The notes beneath the pieces were generated by a model, which saw nothing but the letters and a program-made list of their open reading frames with translations, was not told the DNA's origin and made no database searches. DNA of 64,000 nt from Arcticibacter eurypsychrophilus (lineage in GTDB: Bacteria > Bacteroidota > Bacteroidia > Sphingobacteriales > Sphingobacteriaceae): contig NZ_MDFN01000003.1 in assembly GCF_001730525.1 (NCBI RefSeq), forward strand, positions 1 to 64,000, given 5' to 3'. The translations under genes and the position numbers were made by a program. Below are positions 44,694-52,462 of this stretch, piece after piece. Each line of letters starts with the position of its first letter. Positions within the stretch are counted from its first letter, which is position 1.

Positions 44694-45834
44694 TGTTTTT
44701 ATACTTGAACAATAAGTGAGAAACCGGAATAATCATTAACCCACAGATAGCAAAGGTTATAAATGATGCGCGGAGGTCAAATGTTTGGGCCAGATAACCA
44801 ATCAATGGTGGACCTATCAGCATTCCAGTAATAGAATAAGTGGTAATGACCGAAATTGCCAGTCCCGCTGAATATTTTTTCGAAGCACCCGCCATACTGA
44901 ATGACATAGGTATTATGGCTGCTGTACCAAACCCTACAATAGAAAAGCCTATTAGTGCAGTCCAGAAATAAGGTGCCAATACCGCTAATAATATTCCGAT
45001 AACAATAAGTGTTGCACTTAAAATATACGTCTTGGGCATTCCGATCCTTTGAATGATGAAGTCGGAAAGAAACCGGGACAAAGCCATAAAGGTCATAAAA
45101 ATCAAATAGCCATAGGTAAAGATCTTTACGTTCAACACTTTTTGAAAATAGATTCCGCTCCAGTCAAACATCCCTCCTTCGCATATGGATGATAAAAAAG
45201 CTAAAACTCCTAACATCACTATTATTGGGTCAGGTTTTCCTAATTTCAGCTTATTTCCCCTGGCTGTTTTGTCGTCTGTAAGTAAAAACTGATACGAGTA
45301 TACGGCAACGATGAAGGTCAAAATGGCTACTACCGCAAAATGAGTATGAACTTCCACATTCATCGCTAAAAGTGCGGTGGAAAAGAGAATCCCTGCAATA
45401 CCTCCTGTACTCCAGAAGCCATGAAATGATCCTACTATTTTATCAGTAAAATGGGTCTGTAGATTTATTGCCTGGGTGTTGATTGCAATATTAAAGATGC
45501 GCAATGTAAAAGCAAAAACCACCACAGCAACTACCAATGCGAATATACTGGTAGTAAACCCAATACATAAAAGCATAAGTGAATTGAGGGCATAGGCAAC
45601 AACTAAAGGTCCCCTACTATTGAATCGCGAAACTAACCAGCCTGAAATTGGCAAGCCTATTAAAGAACCTATGGGTAAGGCAAATAAGAGCGAACCCAAT
45701 TCGGCTTCATTAAGATCGAATGTATATTTGATTGTTGGTATGCGTGATGCCCAGGATGAAAAGGTAAATCCGGACATGAAAAAGAAGATGCTTAAAAATA
45801 CCCTCTGTTTGCTTTTAGAGACATTTAATATCAT
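44677..45834 (-). CDS. MFS transporter, YbjJ type (second copy)
   Basis: A 385-residue 12-segment transporter similar in pattern to the 398-residue MFS protein to its left: VGSFHGFWSTGGIAG aligns with SSLHGLYSVGGLFGA, and both carry the LNEAELGSLLF/LNDADLGLLLL motif near the N-terminus. Substrate unknown. A minus-strand TATATTTG box lies 8 bases before its ATG, predicting a leader of 3-4 bases. Confidence 0.85.
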   Translation of the reverse strand: MILNVSKSKQRVFLSIFFFMSGFTFSSWASRIPTIKYTFDLNEAELGSLLFALPIGSLIGLPISGWLVSRFNSRGPLVVAYALNSLMLLCIGFTTSIFALVVAVVVFAFTLRIFNIAINTQAINLQTHFTDKIVGSFHGFWSTGGIAGILFSTALLAMNVEVHTHFAVVAILTFIVAVYSYQFLLTDDKTARGNKLKLGKPDPIIVMLGVLAFLSSICEGGMFDWSGIYFQKVLNVKIFTYGYLIFMTFMALSRFLSDFIIQRIGMPKTYILSATLIVIGILLAVLAPYFWTALIGFSIVGFGTAAIIPMSFSMAGASKKYSAGLAISVITTYSITGMLIGPPLIGYLAQTFDLRASFITFAICGLMIIPVSHLLFKYKNKIANE

Positions 45835-45841
45835 AGATATG

Positions 45842-45849
45842 CAAATATA
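45842..45849 (-). promoter_or_regulatory. Putative -7 element (TATATTTG) of the second MFS gene
   Basis: Perfect minus-strand match whose last G is 8 bases before the ATG, giving a very short leader. Confidence 0.45.
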
Positions 45850-45982
45850 TAGTTTATCTGATGGTTAGGAACACGCTAATTAAAAATCCGGATAATCTGA
45901 TGTCGTAAAATACCCCTTTTATTTTTCCATTCAATGCCCCTGAATTTGAACTTATAAAAATATATTTGAGTCTATAAAAAGT

Positions 45983-46050
45983 CTATGTTGAGTCCATGAT
46001 AAGTCCGTGTTCTACTGTAAAAACATGGACTTATCGTAGATTCAACATAG
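45983..46050. repeat. Long imperfect hairpin with repeated AGTCyATG units
   Basis: CTATGTTGA (45983-45991) pairs with TCAACATAG (46042-46050), then GATAAGTCCGTGTT (45998-46011) with AACATGGACTTATC (46022-46035, one G-U pair), with a 6x6 internal loop and a 10-base terminal loop. Direct repeats of TTGAGTCTAT/AAGTCTATG/TTGAGTCCATG/ATAAGTCCGTG lie in and before the left arm. There is no T-tract, so it is not a simple terminator. Confidence 0.6.
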
Positions 46051-46171
46051 TTTGATTATCGGCTTATTAAGTTCATTATTACCTTTTGTATACATCGGAA
46101 TCCTATAAATAATCATTCAAACTAAATACTCAATAAAACGGAAGCAATAACCCCATATTTAAACTTATAGT

Positions 46172-46179
46172 TACATTTG
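46172..46179 (+). promoter_or_regulatory. Putative -7 element (TACATTTG) of the PfkB gene
   Basis: Perfect TAnnTTTG match, 25 bases before the ATG at 46205. Confidence 0.4.
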
Positions 46180-46204
46180 CGGCCTGCTAAAAAACAGATC
46201 TATT

Positions 46205-47071
46205 ATGGTTGAAATTTGCTGCGTGGGACATATCACATTAGACAAGATAGTTACGTCCAAGTCTGAGGTACATATGCCCGGAGGGACTTCTTTTTACTTT
46301 TCCAACGCAATAGCGAATATGGATATTTCCTATTGCCTGGTCACAGCTTTAGGCCCCGAAGAAAATGCTATAGTCGAAAATTTAAGAGCTAAAGGAATAA
46401 CAGTTCAAGTTCTGCCAAGTGCCCACACGGTTTATTTTGAGAATATTTATGATGAAAATCAGGATAAACGGACACAAAAGGTGCTGCAAAAGGCCGATGC
46501 TTTCAGCATAAAAGAGATGTTGGATGTTGATGCGAAAATCTTTCACCTTGGTCCGCTTCTTGCCGATGACATTCCGGTAGAGTTAATCAAGTATCTTTCT
46601 GAAAAAGGAACCGTTTCTTTAGATGCTCAAGGCTATCTCCGGGAAGTTAGAGATACTGAAGTGTTTGCTACGGATTGGGCCCACAAAAAAGAAGCGTTAC
46701 AGTATATTGATATTTTAAAAGTCAACGATGCGGAGTTGTTTGCAATAACGGGGTGTAAAGATCTTCGGGATGGCGCCAGAGCGCTTGTGGCTATGGGCGT
46801 TAAAGAAGTGATCGTGACACTGGGCAGTAAAGGTTCTTTTATTTATGCAGAGGAGGAATTTTATGAGGTTCCGGCTTATAAACCAAATGCTACCATAGAT
46901 GCAACCGGATGCGGAGATACCTATATGGCTGGATATTTATATAAAAAGGCTAAGAACGCAGGTTATATAGAAGCTGGTAAGTTTGGAGCCGCTATGGCTA
47001 CACTCAAAATTGAATCGTCAGGGCCATTTACAGGAACATACGCTGAGGTGATTAAGATTACAGGAGAATAG
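46205..47071 (+). CDS. PfkB-family carbohydrate kinase
   Basis: A 288-residue ribokinase-like sugar or nucleoside kinase. The N-terminal glycine-rich stretch (MPGGTSFYFSNAIANM) and the C-terminal signature DATGCGDTYMAGYLYKKA, with the catalytic Asp of the GxGD motif (GCGD), are intact; VTLGSKGSFI is the usual ATP-site segment. The substrate cannot be told from sequence. It converges on the DUF3037 gene. Confidence 0.88.
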   Translation: MVEICCVGHITLDKIVTSKSEVHMPGGTSFYFSNAIANMDISYCLVTALGPEENAIVENLRAKGITVQVLPSAHTVYFENIYDENQDKRTQKVLQKADAFSIKEMLDVDAKIFHLGPLLADDIPVELIKYLSEKGTVSLDAQGYLREVRDTEVFATDWAHKKEALQYIDILKVNDAELFAITGCKDLRDGARALVAMGVKEVIVTLGSKGSFIYAEEEFYEVPAYKPNATIDATGCGDTYMAGYLYKKAKNAGYIEAGKFGAAMATLKIESSGPFTGTYAEVIKITGE

Positions 47072-47085
47072 CCGTTAATGTTAGT

Positions 47086-47469
47086 TTATATGACTAATTG
47101 GTTGTAAAGGCGCTCTAAGGTTTCAGCAGCGTCTCTACAAAAGCCTGGATGGACTTTAGAACTTTGTAGCACAGTACTTCTGGTGGCTGTAAGCCATCGA
47201 AAACGTTCAGCAATGATTAGTTGTCCTATTGCGCCACCATCCTTGCTGCCCGCACAAATACATTTGTATGCCTGCAGATTATTATAAATTTCTATCAGAT
47301 CTGTATCAGAAGAAAAAGAGCGGATGCGCTCTTCATTCAGCATGAAGTTCATATCCAGAAATTTTTGTGCTGAGCAAAAAAGAATAACTCCAATATTTAG
47401 AAATTCTTCCCTTTCAACACGCGGTACCAAGCGAATAACGGCGTACTCAAATAAGTATTTCCCTTGCAT
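47086..47469 (-). CDS. DUF3037 domain protein
   Basis: A 127-residue protein matching DUF3037 as I know it: it opens with FEYAVIRLVPRVEREEFLNIGVILF and ends with TLERLYNQL. Its function is unknown. The first 23 bases overlap the end of the HipA-like kinase gene in a different frame, which indicates co-translation. The pair HipA-like kinase plus DUF3037 recurs together in many genomes (established co-occurrence as I recall it), implying a shared role. Confidence 0.85.
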   Translation of the reverse strand: MQGKYLFEYAVIRLVPRVEREEFLNIGVILFCSAQKFLDMNFMLNEERIRSFSSDTDLIEIYNNLQAYKCICAGSKDGGAIGQLIIAERFRWLTATRSTVLQSSKVHPGFCRDAAETLERLYNQLVI

Positions 47470-48256
47470 GTTGTGCTTCTTTTACAAAAATTTCAGAGTT
47501 TGATAACCGGGATAGTAAAAACTGATCATAAACCTGACGGTTCTGACTAGCTATTTCGGAAGATTCGTCAGACAACCACTCATCGGGTATTAAGGCTGTG
47601 ATCGATTTTATGCAATCCTCAGTGAGAATGGATTTAAACTCCTGATCTACTAGTTCGAGTTCTGCTGCGCTTTGTAACAGTACATGATCTTTAATTTTCA
47701 GGAATGGTTTGATGGCTTGTTCCTTCCAGTTGGCCCAGGAATGATGGAAATATAGCGCTGCCCCGTGATCGATGAGCCACAATTCTTTATGCCACATCAG
47801 CATATTGGTATTTCGTGCTGTGCGGTCTACGTTAGTAAGCAGACAATCAAGCCAGACAATCTGCGAGGCAAGTTTTGCATCTACAGTGGTAACTAAAGGA
47901 TCAAAAGTAATTGCTCCAGCAAGATAATGAAGGGCAAGATTGAGTCCTCTGCTAAACTTCAGCAGGTCCTGAATTTCTTCGTCCGGCTCAGTTCGACCAA
48001 AGGCTTCATCAAGTTTGGCAAAAACGACTTCGGGTACTTTAAGACCCAGTACACGGGCTATTTCGCAACCTATAAGTTCAGCGATAAGTGCTTTGACACC
48101 CTGCCCTGCCCCTCTAAACTTAAGAACATACATAAAGTCATCATCAGCCTCTACAATGGCGGGCAGCGAACCGCCTTCGCGTAACGGAGTAATATAGCGT
48201 GTTACATTTACTGTTCGGAGCTCAAGCGGCATATCATTCATAATGCGTGAGCTCAA
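47447..48256 (-). CDS. HipA-like kinase
   Basis: A 269-residue HipA-related protein kinase without the N-terminal HipA_N subdomain. Lys46 sits in YVLKFRGAGQG, the catalytic segment reads DCLLTNVDRTARNTN (Asp144 and Asn149/151 as likely catalytic and metal residues), and a DFG-equivalent Asp163 lies in LIDHGAALYF, so the kinase core looks active. No HipB-type antitoxin gene is adjacent; instead a DUF3037 gene overlaps its 3' end. It is divergent from the response regulator. Confidence 0.85.
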   Translation of the reverse strand: MSSRIMNDMPLELRTVNVTRYITPLREGGSLPAIVEADDDFMYVLKFRGAGQGVKALIAELIGCEIARVLGLKVPEVVFAKLDEAFGRTEPDEEIQDLLKFSRGLNLALHYLAGAITFDPLVTTVDAKLASQIVWLDCLLTNVDRTARNTNMLMWHKELWLIDHGAALYFHHSWANWKEQAIKPFLKIKDHVLLQSAAELELVDQEFKSILTEDCIKSITALIPDEWLSDESSEIASQNRQVYDQFLLSRLSNSEIFVKEAQHAREILI

Positions 48257-48317
48257 ATTTAAGCTTTAATACGGACAAGCTGTTTATCTTTGTAAATACA
48301 AACTAATAAAATTATAT

Positions 48318-48325
48318 TATTTTTG
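48318..48325 (+). promoter_or_regulatory. Putative -7 element (TATTTTTG) of the response regulator
   Basis: Perfect TAnnTTTG match 22 bases before the ATG at 48348. Confidence 0.4.
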
Positions 48326-48347
48326 TATTTAAATTCCAGGTTAATAA

Positions 48348-48725
48348 ATGAAGAAAAAAATATTAGTTGTAGAAAATGATAAGGATATCAGAGACATCCT
48401 AACTGTAATTCTTACAGAAGAGGGGTATGAAATCTTAACGTATAAATCAACAGAAATAATTTCAGAGCACATTATTTCATACAAACCTGACGCTATCTTA
48501 TTAGATATCATCAGACCAACAGATGAAGGTACTGAACTGTGCAAACAAATTAAGGCTGCGGAAACCACTAAACATATTCCTGTAATTGTGATGTCAACTT
48601 ATTCAAAGGCAGAAGTTTTAGAGGAAATCTGTGCTGACAAAGTAATTGCAAAACCGTTTGATATCGATGTTCTGGTAAACGTGATCCAAAATAAATTAAA
48701 TGCCACAATCATTCCGAAAGCTTGA
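48348..48725 (+). CDS. Receiver-only response regulator
   Basis: A 125-residue CheY-like protein. Asp53 (AILLDII) is the phosphoacceptor, Ser83 and Lys102 (AKPFD) complete the site, and the acidic pair near the N-terminus reads E9-N10-D11. There is no output domain, so it acts through protein contacts or as a phosphorelay shuttle. No histidine kinase is adjacent; the nearest sensor-like gene is at 61.5 kb. Confidence 0.92.
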   Translation: MKKKILVVENDKDIRDILTVILTEEGYEILTYKSTEIISEHIISYKPDAILLDIIRPTDEGTELCKQIKAAETTKHIPVIVMSTYSKAEVLEEICADKVIAKPFDIDVLVNVIQNKLNATIIPKA

Positions 48726-48733
48726 GAATAGTG

Positions 48734-48904
48734 TTATATATGATCCGCTATCTTTTCGAGGTTTTCTTCCTTATAAATGTTCGCATATTCAGCACCTTCC
48801 AATATCACTTTTACATCATTGGAGTTTAACTCCTGGTCTTCCTGTACAATGCCTTCCTGACCATCATTTGTTTTTACTTTTTCACCAAATTTGAATCCTT
48901 TCAT
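48734..48904 (-). CDS. Small KOW/SH3-like protein, 56 residues
   Basis: A short gene reading MKGFKFGEKVKTNDGQEGIV and ending EENLEKIADHI, TAA stop at 48734-48736. The GEKVKTNDGQEGIVQED and DVKVILEG segments look like a KOW- or SH3-type beta barrel, with an acidic C-terminus. It converges on the response regulator with an 8-base gap. Function unknown; the good codon pattern and motif order make a real gene likely. Confidence 0.6.
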   Translation of the reverse strand: MKGFKFGEKVKTNDGQEGIVQEDQELNSNDVKVILEGAEYANIYKEENLEKIADHI

Positions 48905-48971
48905 ATCTGTTAAACAATCTTTTTTATTGCTGGTTTTGATAAATAAAAGAATCTGTTTTGGGAATGCACAA

Positions 48972-49433
48972 TTAGTCTATGAAGTGATATAAAAATAAAG
49001 CTTCACCTATAAATGCTGACTTTTTCTGTCCTTTAATTTCCAATTCCACCCTCATAGTCACTTTCGTTACCCCTCTTAAGTTGATGATGTCTACAAGTTT
49101 AACTTGAAGCCTGACTTCACTTCCAACCATAACGGCCTGAGCAAACCTCAATTTGTCCATACCGTAATTGATTTCCATCTTTAGGTTTTGAATATCAACT
49201 ATTTGTTTCCATAGGTAAGGAATTAATGACAAGGTAAGGTAGCCGTGGGCTATTGTTGTTTTAAATGGACTTTCTATTTCTGCCCGCTTAGGATCCGTAT
49301 GAATCCATTGATGATCCAATGTGGCATCAGAAAACTTATTAATTTGTTCCTGCGTAATGGTATGATAAGATGATGTTCCTATTTCTTTACCCAGATATTT
49401 TTCAAATTCCTTATAGCTTCTGATTGTTAACAT
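48972..49433 (-). CDS. MaoC-family dehydratase (R-specific enoyl hydratase-like)
   Basis: A 153-residue hotdog-fold protein. Asp40 and His45 in DHQWIHTDPKRA have the five-residue spacing of the PhaJ-type catalytic pair, and the IAHGYLTLSL motif follows. Family members hydrate trans-2-enoyl-CoA to R-3-hydroxyacyl-CoA. No other beta-oxidation gene is nearby, so the physiological substrate is open. Confidence 0.9.
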   Translation of the reverse strand: MLTIRSYKEFEKYLGKEIGTSSYHTITQEQINKFSDATLDHQWIHTDPKRAEIESPFKTTIAHGYLTLSLIPYLWKQIVDIQNLKMEINYGMDKLRFAQAVMVGSEVRLQVKLVDIINLRGVTKVTMRVELEIKGQKKSAFIGEALFLYHFID

Positions 49434-49610
49434 GCTGTTATTCTTTTATTGTACATCTTTTATATTTTGACTGATCACCTGCCTTAGGCGATACTAATAA
49501 TACTATTTATACAAGGATACTAAAGTAAGGGTTTAATCAATATCCTTTTTATTTTTTACTAAAATTGGAATAGATATTGATGCATTTAATGAAACTTATA
49601 GAAAAATAAT

Positions 49611-49814
49611 ATGGGATTATTAAGATTTATTGTCATCGGCGCTGCAGTAGCTGCTGGTGTCAAATATGCAACCAAGAAAAGACCTGATGGAAAATCTTTT
49701 GTTGACGATTTAAGTGAAAAAGCACCTGAATGGATCGACAAGGCTAAGAAATACGGTGAACAATTTAAAGATCAGTACGCTCCTGGAAAACAGACAAGTA
49801 CAGATTTTGAATAA
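49611..49814 (+). CDS. Small YtxH-like membrane-associated protein
   Basis: A 67-residue protein with one N-terminal hydrophobic segment (LLRFIVIGAAVAAGVKYAT) and an amphipathic charged tail (DDLSEKAPEWIDKAKKYGEQFKDQYA), the layout of YtxH-type general-stress proteins. No catalytic motif. A strong terminator follows. Confidence 0.65.
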   Translation: MGLLRFIVIGAAVAAGVKYATKKRPDGKSFVDDLSEKAPEWIDKAKKYGEQFKDQYAPGKQTSTDFE

Positions 49815-49849
49815 GCTTGAGGTCTTTTAAATCAAGATCGAGTTGAATA

Positions 49850-49896
49850 AAAAGAAAGAGGCTGTATCTATCATAGATACTGCCTCTTTCTTTTTT
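49850..49896. terminator. Strong hairpin terminator, symmetric
   Basis: AAAGAAAGAGGC and GCCTCTTTCTTT arms, with an inner TATCTATC/GATA-type stem, flanked by A and T runs, so it can serve the small gene on the left and the minus-strand gene on the right. Confidence 0.8.
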
Positions 49897-49919
49897 AGCG
49901 TCTAACTTTAAAGGGAGCG

Positions 49920-50369
49920 CTATCCCTTATCTCCTTTATTCATAGCAGCAAATGCCGCCGCTGCTACAATTCCTCCAATGGTATAATAGGCTACAGTAAG
50001 GGTTTCTGAACGTAAATTTTTTGTTACTGGGGTATCATTTAAGCCCATCTGCTTTGGTAAAGAAAGTGCTCCTACACCTGCAGACAGTCCAAGCATGATT
50101 CCCTTTATCCAATTTTTATTTCCTTTACCAGAACCTATTAAACTATAATATAGCGTATTACTGAAAATATCACCAACAAGTGCAGCCTCTGTTAAGGAAG
50201 CTCCGCTTGGTGGAGTCAAACCAACACCTTTCAGAGTTTTTGATAATGCTTCTTTTCCGATAAGATCTACACGCGGAGCTTTAGAATCAAGCCGTTTTAC
50301 TGCTTCATGAAGTACATTAAGTGCTATTGCGCCTGCAAATCCTGCTATTATCGCTTTAAGCTTTCTCAT
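49920..50369 (-). CDS. Membrane protein, unknown
   Basis: A 149-residue protein with hydrophobic stretches at about 5-20 (IIAGFAGAIALNVL), 75-100 (IMLGLSAGVGALSLP) and 122-143 (TLTVAYYTIGGIVAAAAFAA). I recognise no family. Short, glycine- and alanine-rich helices suggest an inner-membrane protein. Confidence 0.55.
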   Translation of the reverse strand: MRKLKAIIAGFAGAIALNVLHEAVKRLDSKAPRVDLIGKEALSKTLKGVGLTPPSGASLTEAALVGDIFSNTLYYSLIGSGKGNKNWIKGIMLGLSAGVGALSLPKQMGLNDTPVTKNLRSETLTVAYYTIGGIVAAAAFAAMNKGDKG

Positions 50370-50428
50370 AAATATAAAGATTAGGAAAAATTAATATTAT
50401 TTTAAAATTGGATACATGAATCATTTTT

Positions 50429-50701
50429 TTAATATCGCTGAACTACTAAAGTGCTATCAAATTTTTGTGAAATAAACCAGTAAATCCCTGCGATCAGATA
50501 ATTTAGTTTTTGATGACCATAATTGATGGTTTGAAAATAAATGGTCATCTCATTTGTAGAGACATAATATTGAACCTCCTGATCATCTGCTTGAAATGAA
50601 TCAGAACCAAAATATACGGCAATAACGATTCCTGTTACTTTCCCTTTGATAAGCCAATCATATGCCAGTGATGTAGATTGTTCCAAGCTGAATTCTCGCA
50701 T
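50429..50701 (-). CDS. Hypothetical protein, 90 residues
   Basis: Reads MREFSLEQSTSLAYDWLIKG and continues with a beta-rich body (VTGIVIAVYFGSDSFQADD; YYVSTNEMTIYFQTINYG). No signal peptide, no recognised domain. It has a normal start and composition but no supporting neighbour. Confidence 0.5.
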   Translation of the reverse strand: MREFSLEQSTSLAYDWLIKGKVTGIVIAVYFGSDSFQADDQEVQYYVSTNEMTIYFQTINYGHQKLNYLIAGIYWFISQKFDSTLVVQRY

Positions 50702-50975
50702 AATTGATTAGAAAACAGGATATGCAGATTAAGGTTTTAATTCTTATTGAAAAACAATCTTCCTTATGCTTCCGTTCGATATGTTTGGTACCAGTACACA
50801 TGGCAGATGGAGGCTTCGGGGTAAGCCTATGGCTTATCATAAGTATATTATCGCTGGTTTGCTTACAGAAGTGCGCTCTATCGCTTACACTATTGGGAAA
50901 AAGAGATAAGTTTTTAAGTTTTAGAATTGTTAAACATTTTAATTTCTGAATGGTTATATGTTATAAATTAAAATT

Positions 50976-51317
50976 ATGACAGTTTCAGATCAGTCCTTCA
51001 GGGATGAGTTTAAACCTTTATATATTCCCTCCTCTTTTCATCCTGAAGATACTGGGGAAAACAAAATTGTCTTTGCTCTTGCCCAAATAGGTGATGGTGA
51101 TATTGACGAAATTTCAAGTAAGCTTGAAGAGTTGGAACCCGGAAGCATTACTCCCGAAATGACTACTTTTATGGAAGTCGTTTTGAGTGGTTTATACAAT
51201 AAAGGTCTGCTCAAAGGTATAGAGCAAAATGGGAAAACAAGATATAATTTAAGTAAAATAACAGAAGCTAATGATGAAGAAATAAATCCTGATTTACTTG
51301 CACCGGGTTTAGATTAA
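50976..51317 (+). CDS. Hypothetical acidic protein, 113 residues
   Basis: An acidic, helical cytoplasmic protein (MTVSDQSFRDEFKPLYIPSS; EISSKLEELEPGSITPEM; LYNKGLLKGIEQNGKTRYNLS). The pattern of a helical bundle followed by NGKTRYNL resembles a winged-helix-like small domain, but I cannot assign a family. Confidence 0.55.
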   Translation: MTVSDQSFRDEFKPLYIPSSFHPEDTGENKIVFALAQIGDGDIDEISSKLEELEPGSITPEMTTFMEVVLSGLYNKGLLKGIEQNGKTRYNLSKITEANDEEINPDLLAPGLD

Positions 51318-51440
51318 CCTTTAACTACTCTTTAGAAACATTTTATCCTTTAAGTAAACGCCTTATAACTAAACATTTATAAAAAATAAGATCACAAAAC
51401 ATCACACAATTTCTCAAACTCATTGTTAGTATTATTTTAG

Positions 51441-51448
51441 TATATTTG
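51441..51448 (+). promoter_or_regulatory. Putative -7 element (TATATTTG) of the zinc-ribbon-like gene
   Basis: Perfect match ending 13 bases before the ATG at 51461. Confidence 0.45.
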
Positions 51449-51460
51449 TAATACTAGTCT

Positions 51461-51616
51461 ATGTTATACCAAAATTATAAATGTGCTGTGTGTAGCACAC
51501 CTTTTCATTTTCAGAGTCACCGACCATGGTTTCTTAAAAATGTATTGTATTTTATTCCCTTAAGGGCCTTCTTCTGTCCAAAATGTCTGACCAACAGATA
51601 TGTGTGGATTAAGTAG
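51461..51616 (+). CDS. Small CxxC...CxxC zinc-ribbon-like protein
   Basis: A 51-residue protein starting MLYQNYKCAVCSTPFHFQ and ending CPKCLTNRYVWIK. Cys8, Cys11, Cys39 and Cys42 form two CxxC knuckles separated by 27 residues, the layout of a zinc ribbon; the linker is basic and aromatic (HRPWFLKNVLYFIPLRAFF). A perfect -7 octamer lies 13 bases upstream of the ATG. No known family was recognised; it lies just 14 bases before the stop of the convergent DUF4249 gene. Confidence 0.65.
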   Translation: MLYQNYKCAVCSTPFHFQSHRPWFLKNVLYFIPLRAFFCPKCLTNRYVWIK

Positions 51617-51630
51617 AACAGTACTATTTC

Positions 51631-52461
51631 TTAAGGGATCAATTTTTGAACAGACTTTACCATAGAGGTACCAAAGAAACCGGTTACATCTCTAGAGTCC
51701 TGAGTAATCTTGATTATATTGGAACGTGCGCTAGGCAACGGAATAGCAAATATTCCAGAATTATTTAATTGGGTTTGGATATCATCCCAAAAGATATAAT
51801 TATCTTCTGTTAAAGACCATGCTTCCACGCGAATGAGGTCTCCTGATACAAATCCACTGTCTATATCAAGCTCGTAGTTGCTGATATATTTTCCATCCAC
51901 ATATTCATCTTTAAATAGATTGATTTCATTTGCTTTATTTAAAAACTTATTATTTTTAAATATTTTAAACTGAGAGAAATCTCCAACTCCCTCTAGTTCT
52001 TTTCCATTGATTATAGGATAATACCCTTCATCAGGGTAAATTATAGATTTCGTTTCGTACTTGAACTGAATGGTATCTGGAGTCATGGTCAACCTGGGCA
52101 TCGTTGAAATAGCCTCATAAATACCATCTGTGGTCTTAATATCCAATGTATAGGTTCGCCCTTCCCGTCCCTTCATTGTGCTTATCTGATAACAACCCGG
52201 CGTCGATTCTTTAAGAATCTCCACATTGTTATGATTATCTTTCAAAGTAATTAAGGCCTTGGTAACTACTTCATAACCGCCATCGGCCAGTACAGGAATG
52301 GTATAGTATAATTTGACATATTGATTCTCGCGCAGATTGGTAAGTGATCCTTCTACTACCAAAACATGATTCGCGTTGGCAATATTTACATCAACTACGT
52401 CTTCGCAAGAATATAGACTCACCGTAATTAACAGTATACCGATTGCTTTAAACAGTTTCAT
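51631..52461 (-). CDS. DUF4249 lipoprotein
   Basis: A 276-residue lipoprotein (lipobox SLYSC, Cys19) beginning EDVVDVNIANANHVLVVEGSL, the DUF4249 opening. Proteins of this family are encoded directly beside TonB-dependent receptors in Bacteroidota, as here (1 base gap, same strand). They are probably surface-exposed receptor partners; the substrate is unknown. The gene follows the receptor, so both are one operon. Confidence 0.9.
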   Translation of the reverse strand: MKLFKAIGILLITVSLYSCEDVVDVNIANANHVLVVEGSLTNLRENQYVKLYYTIPVLADGGYEVVTKALITLKDNHNNVEILKESTPGCYQISTMKGREGRTYTLDIKTTDGIYEAISTMPRLTMTPDTIQFKYETKSIIYPDEGYYPIINGKELEGVGDFSQFKIFKNNKFLNKANEINLFKDEYVDGKYISNYELDIDSGFVSGDLIRVEAWSLTEDNYIFWDDIQTQLNNSGIFAIPLPSARSNIIKITQDSRDVTGFFGTSMVKSVQKLIP

Positions 52462-52462
52462 T

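Larger units (their letters stand above)
45835..46204. other. Intergenic region with a hairpin-forming repeat
   Basis: No gene seen. It holds the MFS promoter (minus strand), a long imperfect hairpin at 45983-46050 and the PfkB promoter at 46172-46179. Confidence 0.5.

Noticed and set aside
50704..50949. An 81-codon plus-strand frame next to the 90-residue gene
   Set aside because: No recognisable domain, unusual composition, and no promoter or neighbour support; the overlapping minus-strand frame is equally weak. The TAAGCC/GGCTTA inverted repeat at 50822-50836 is short.
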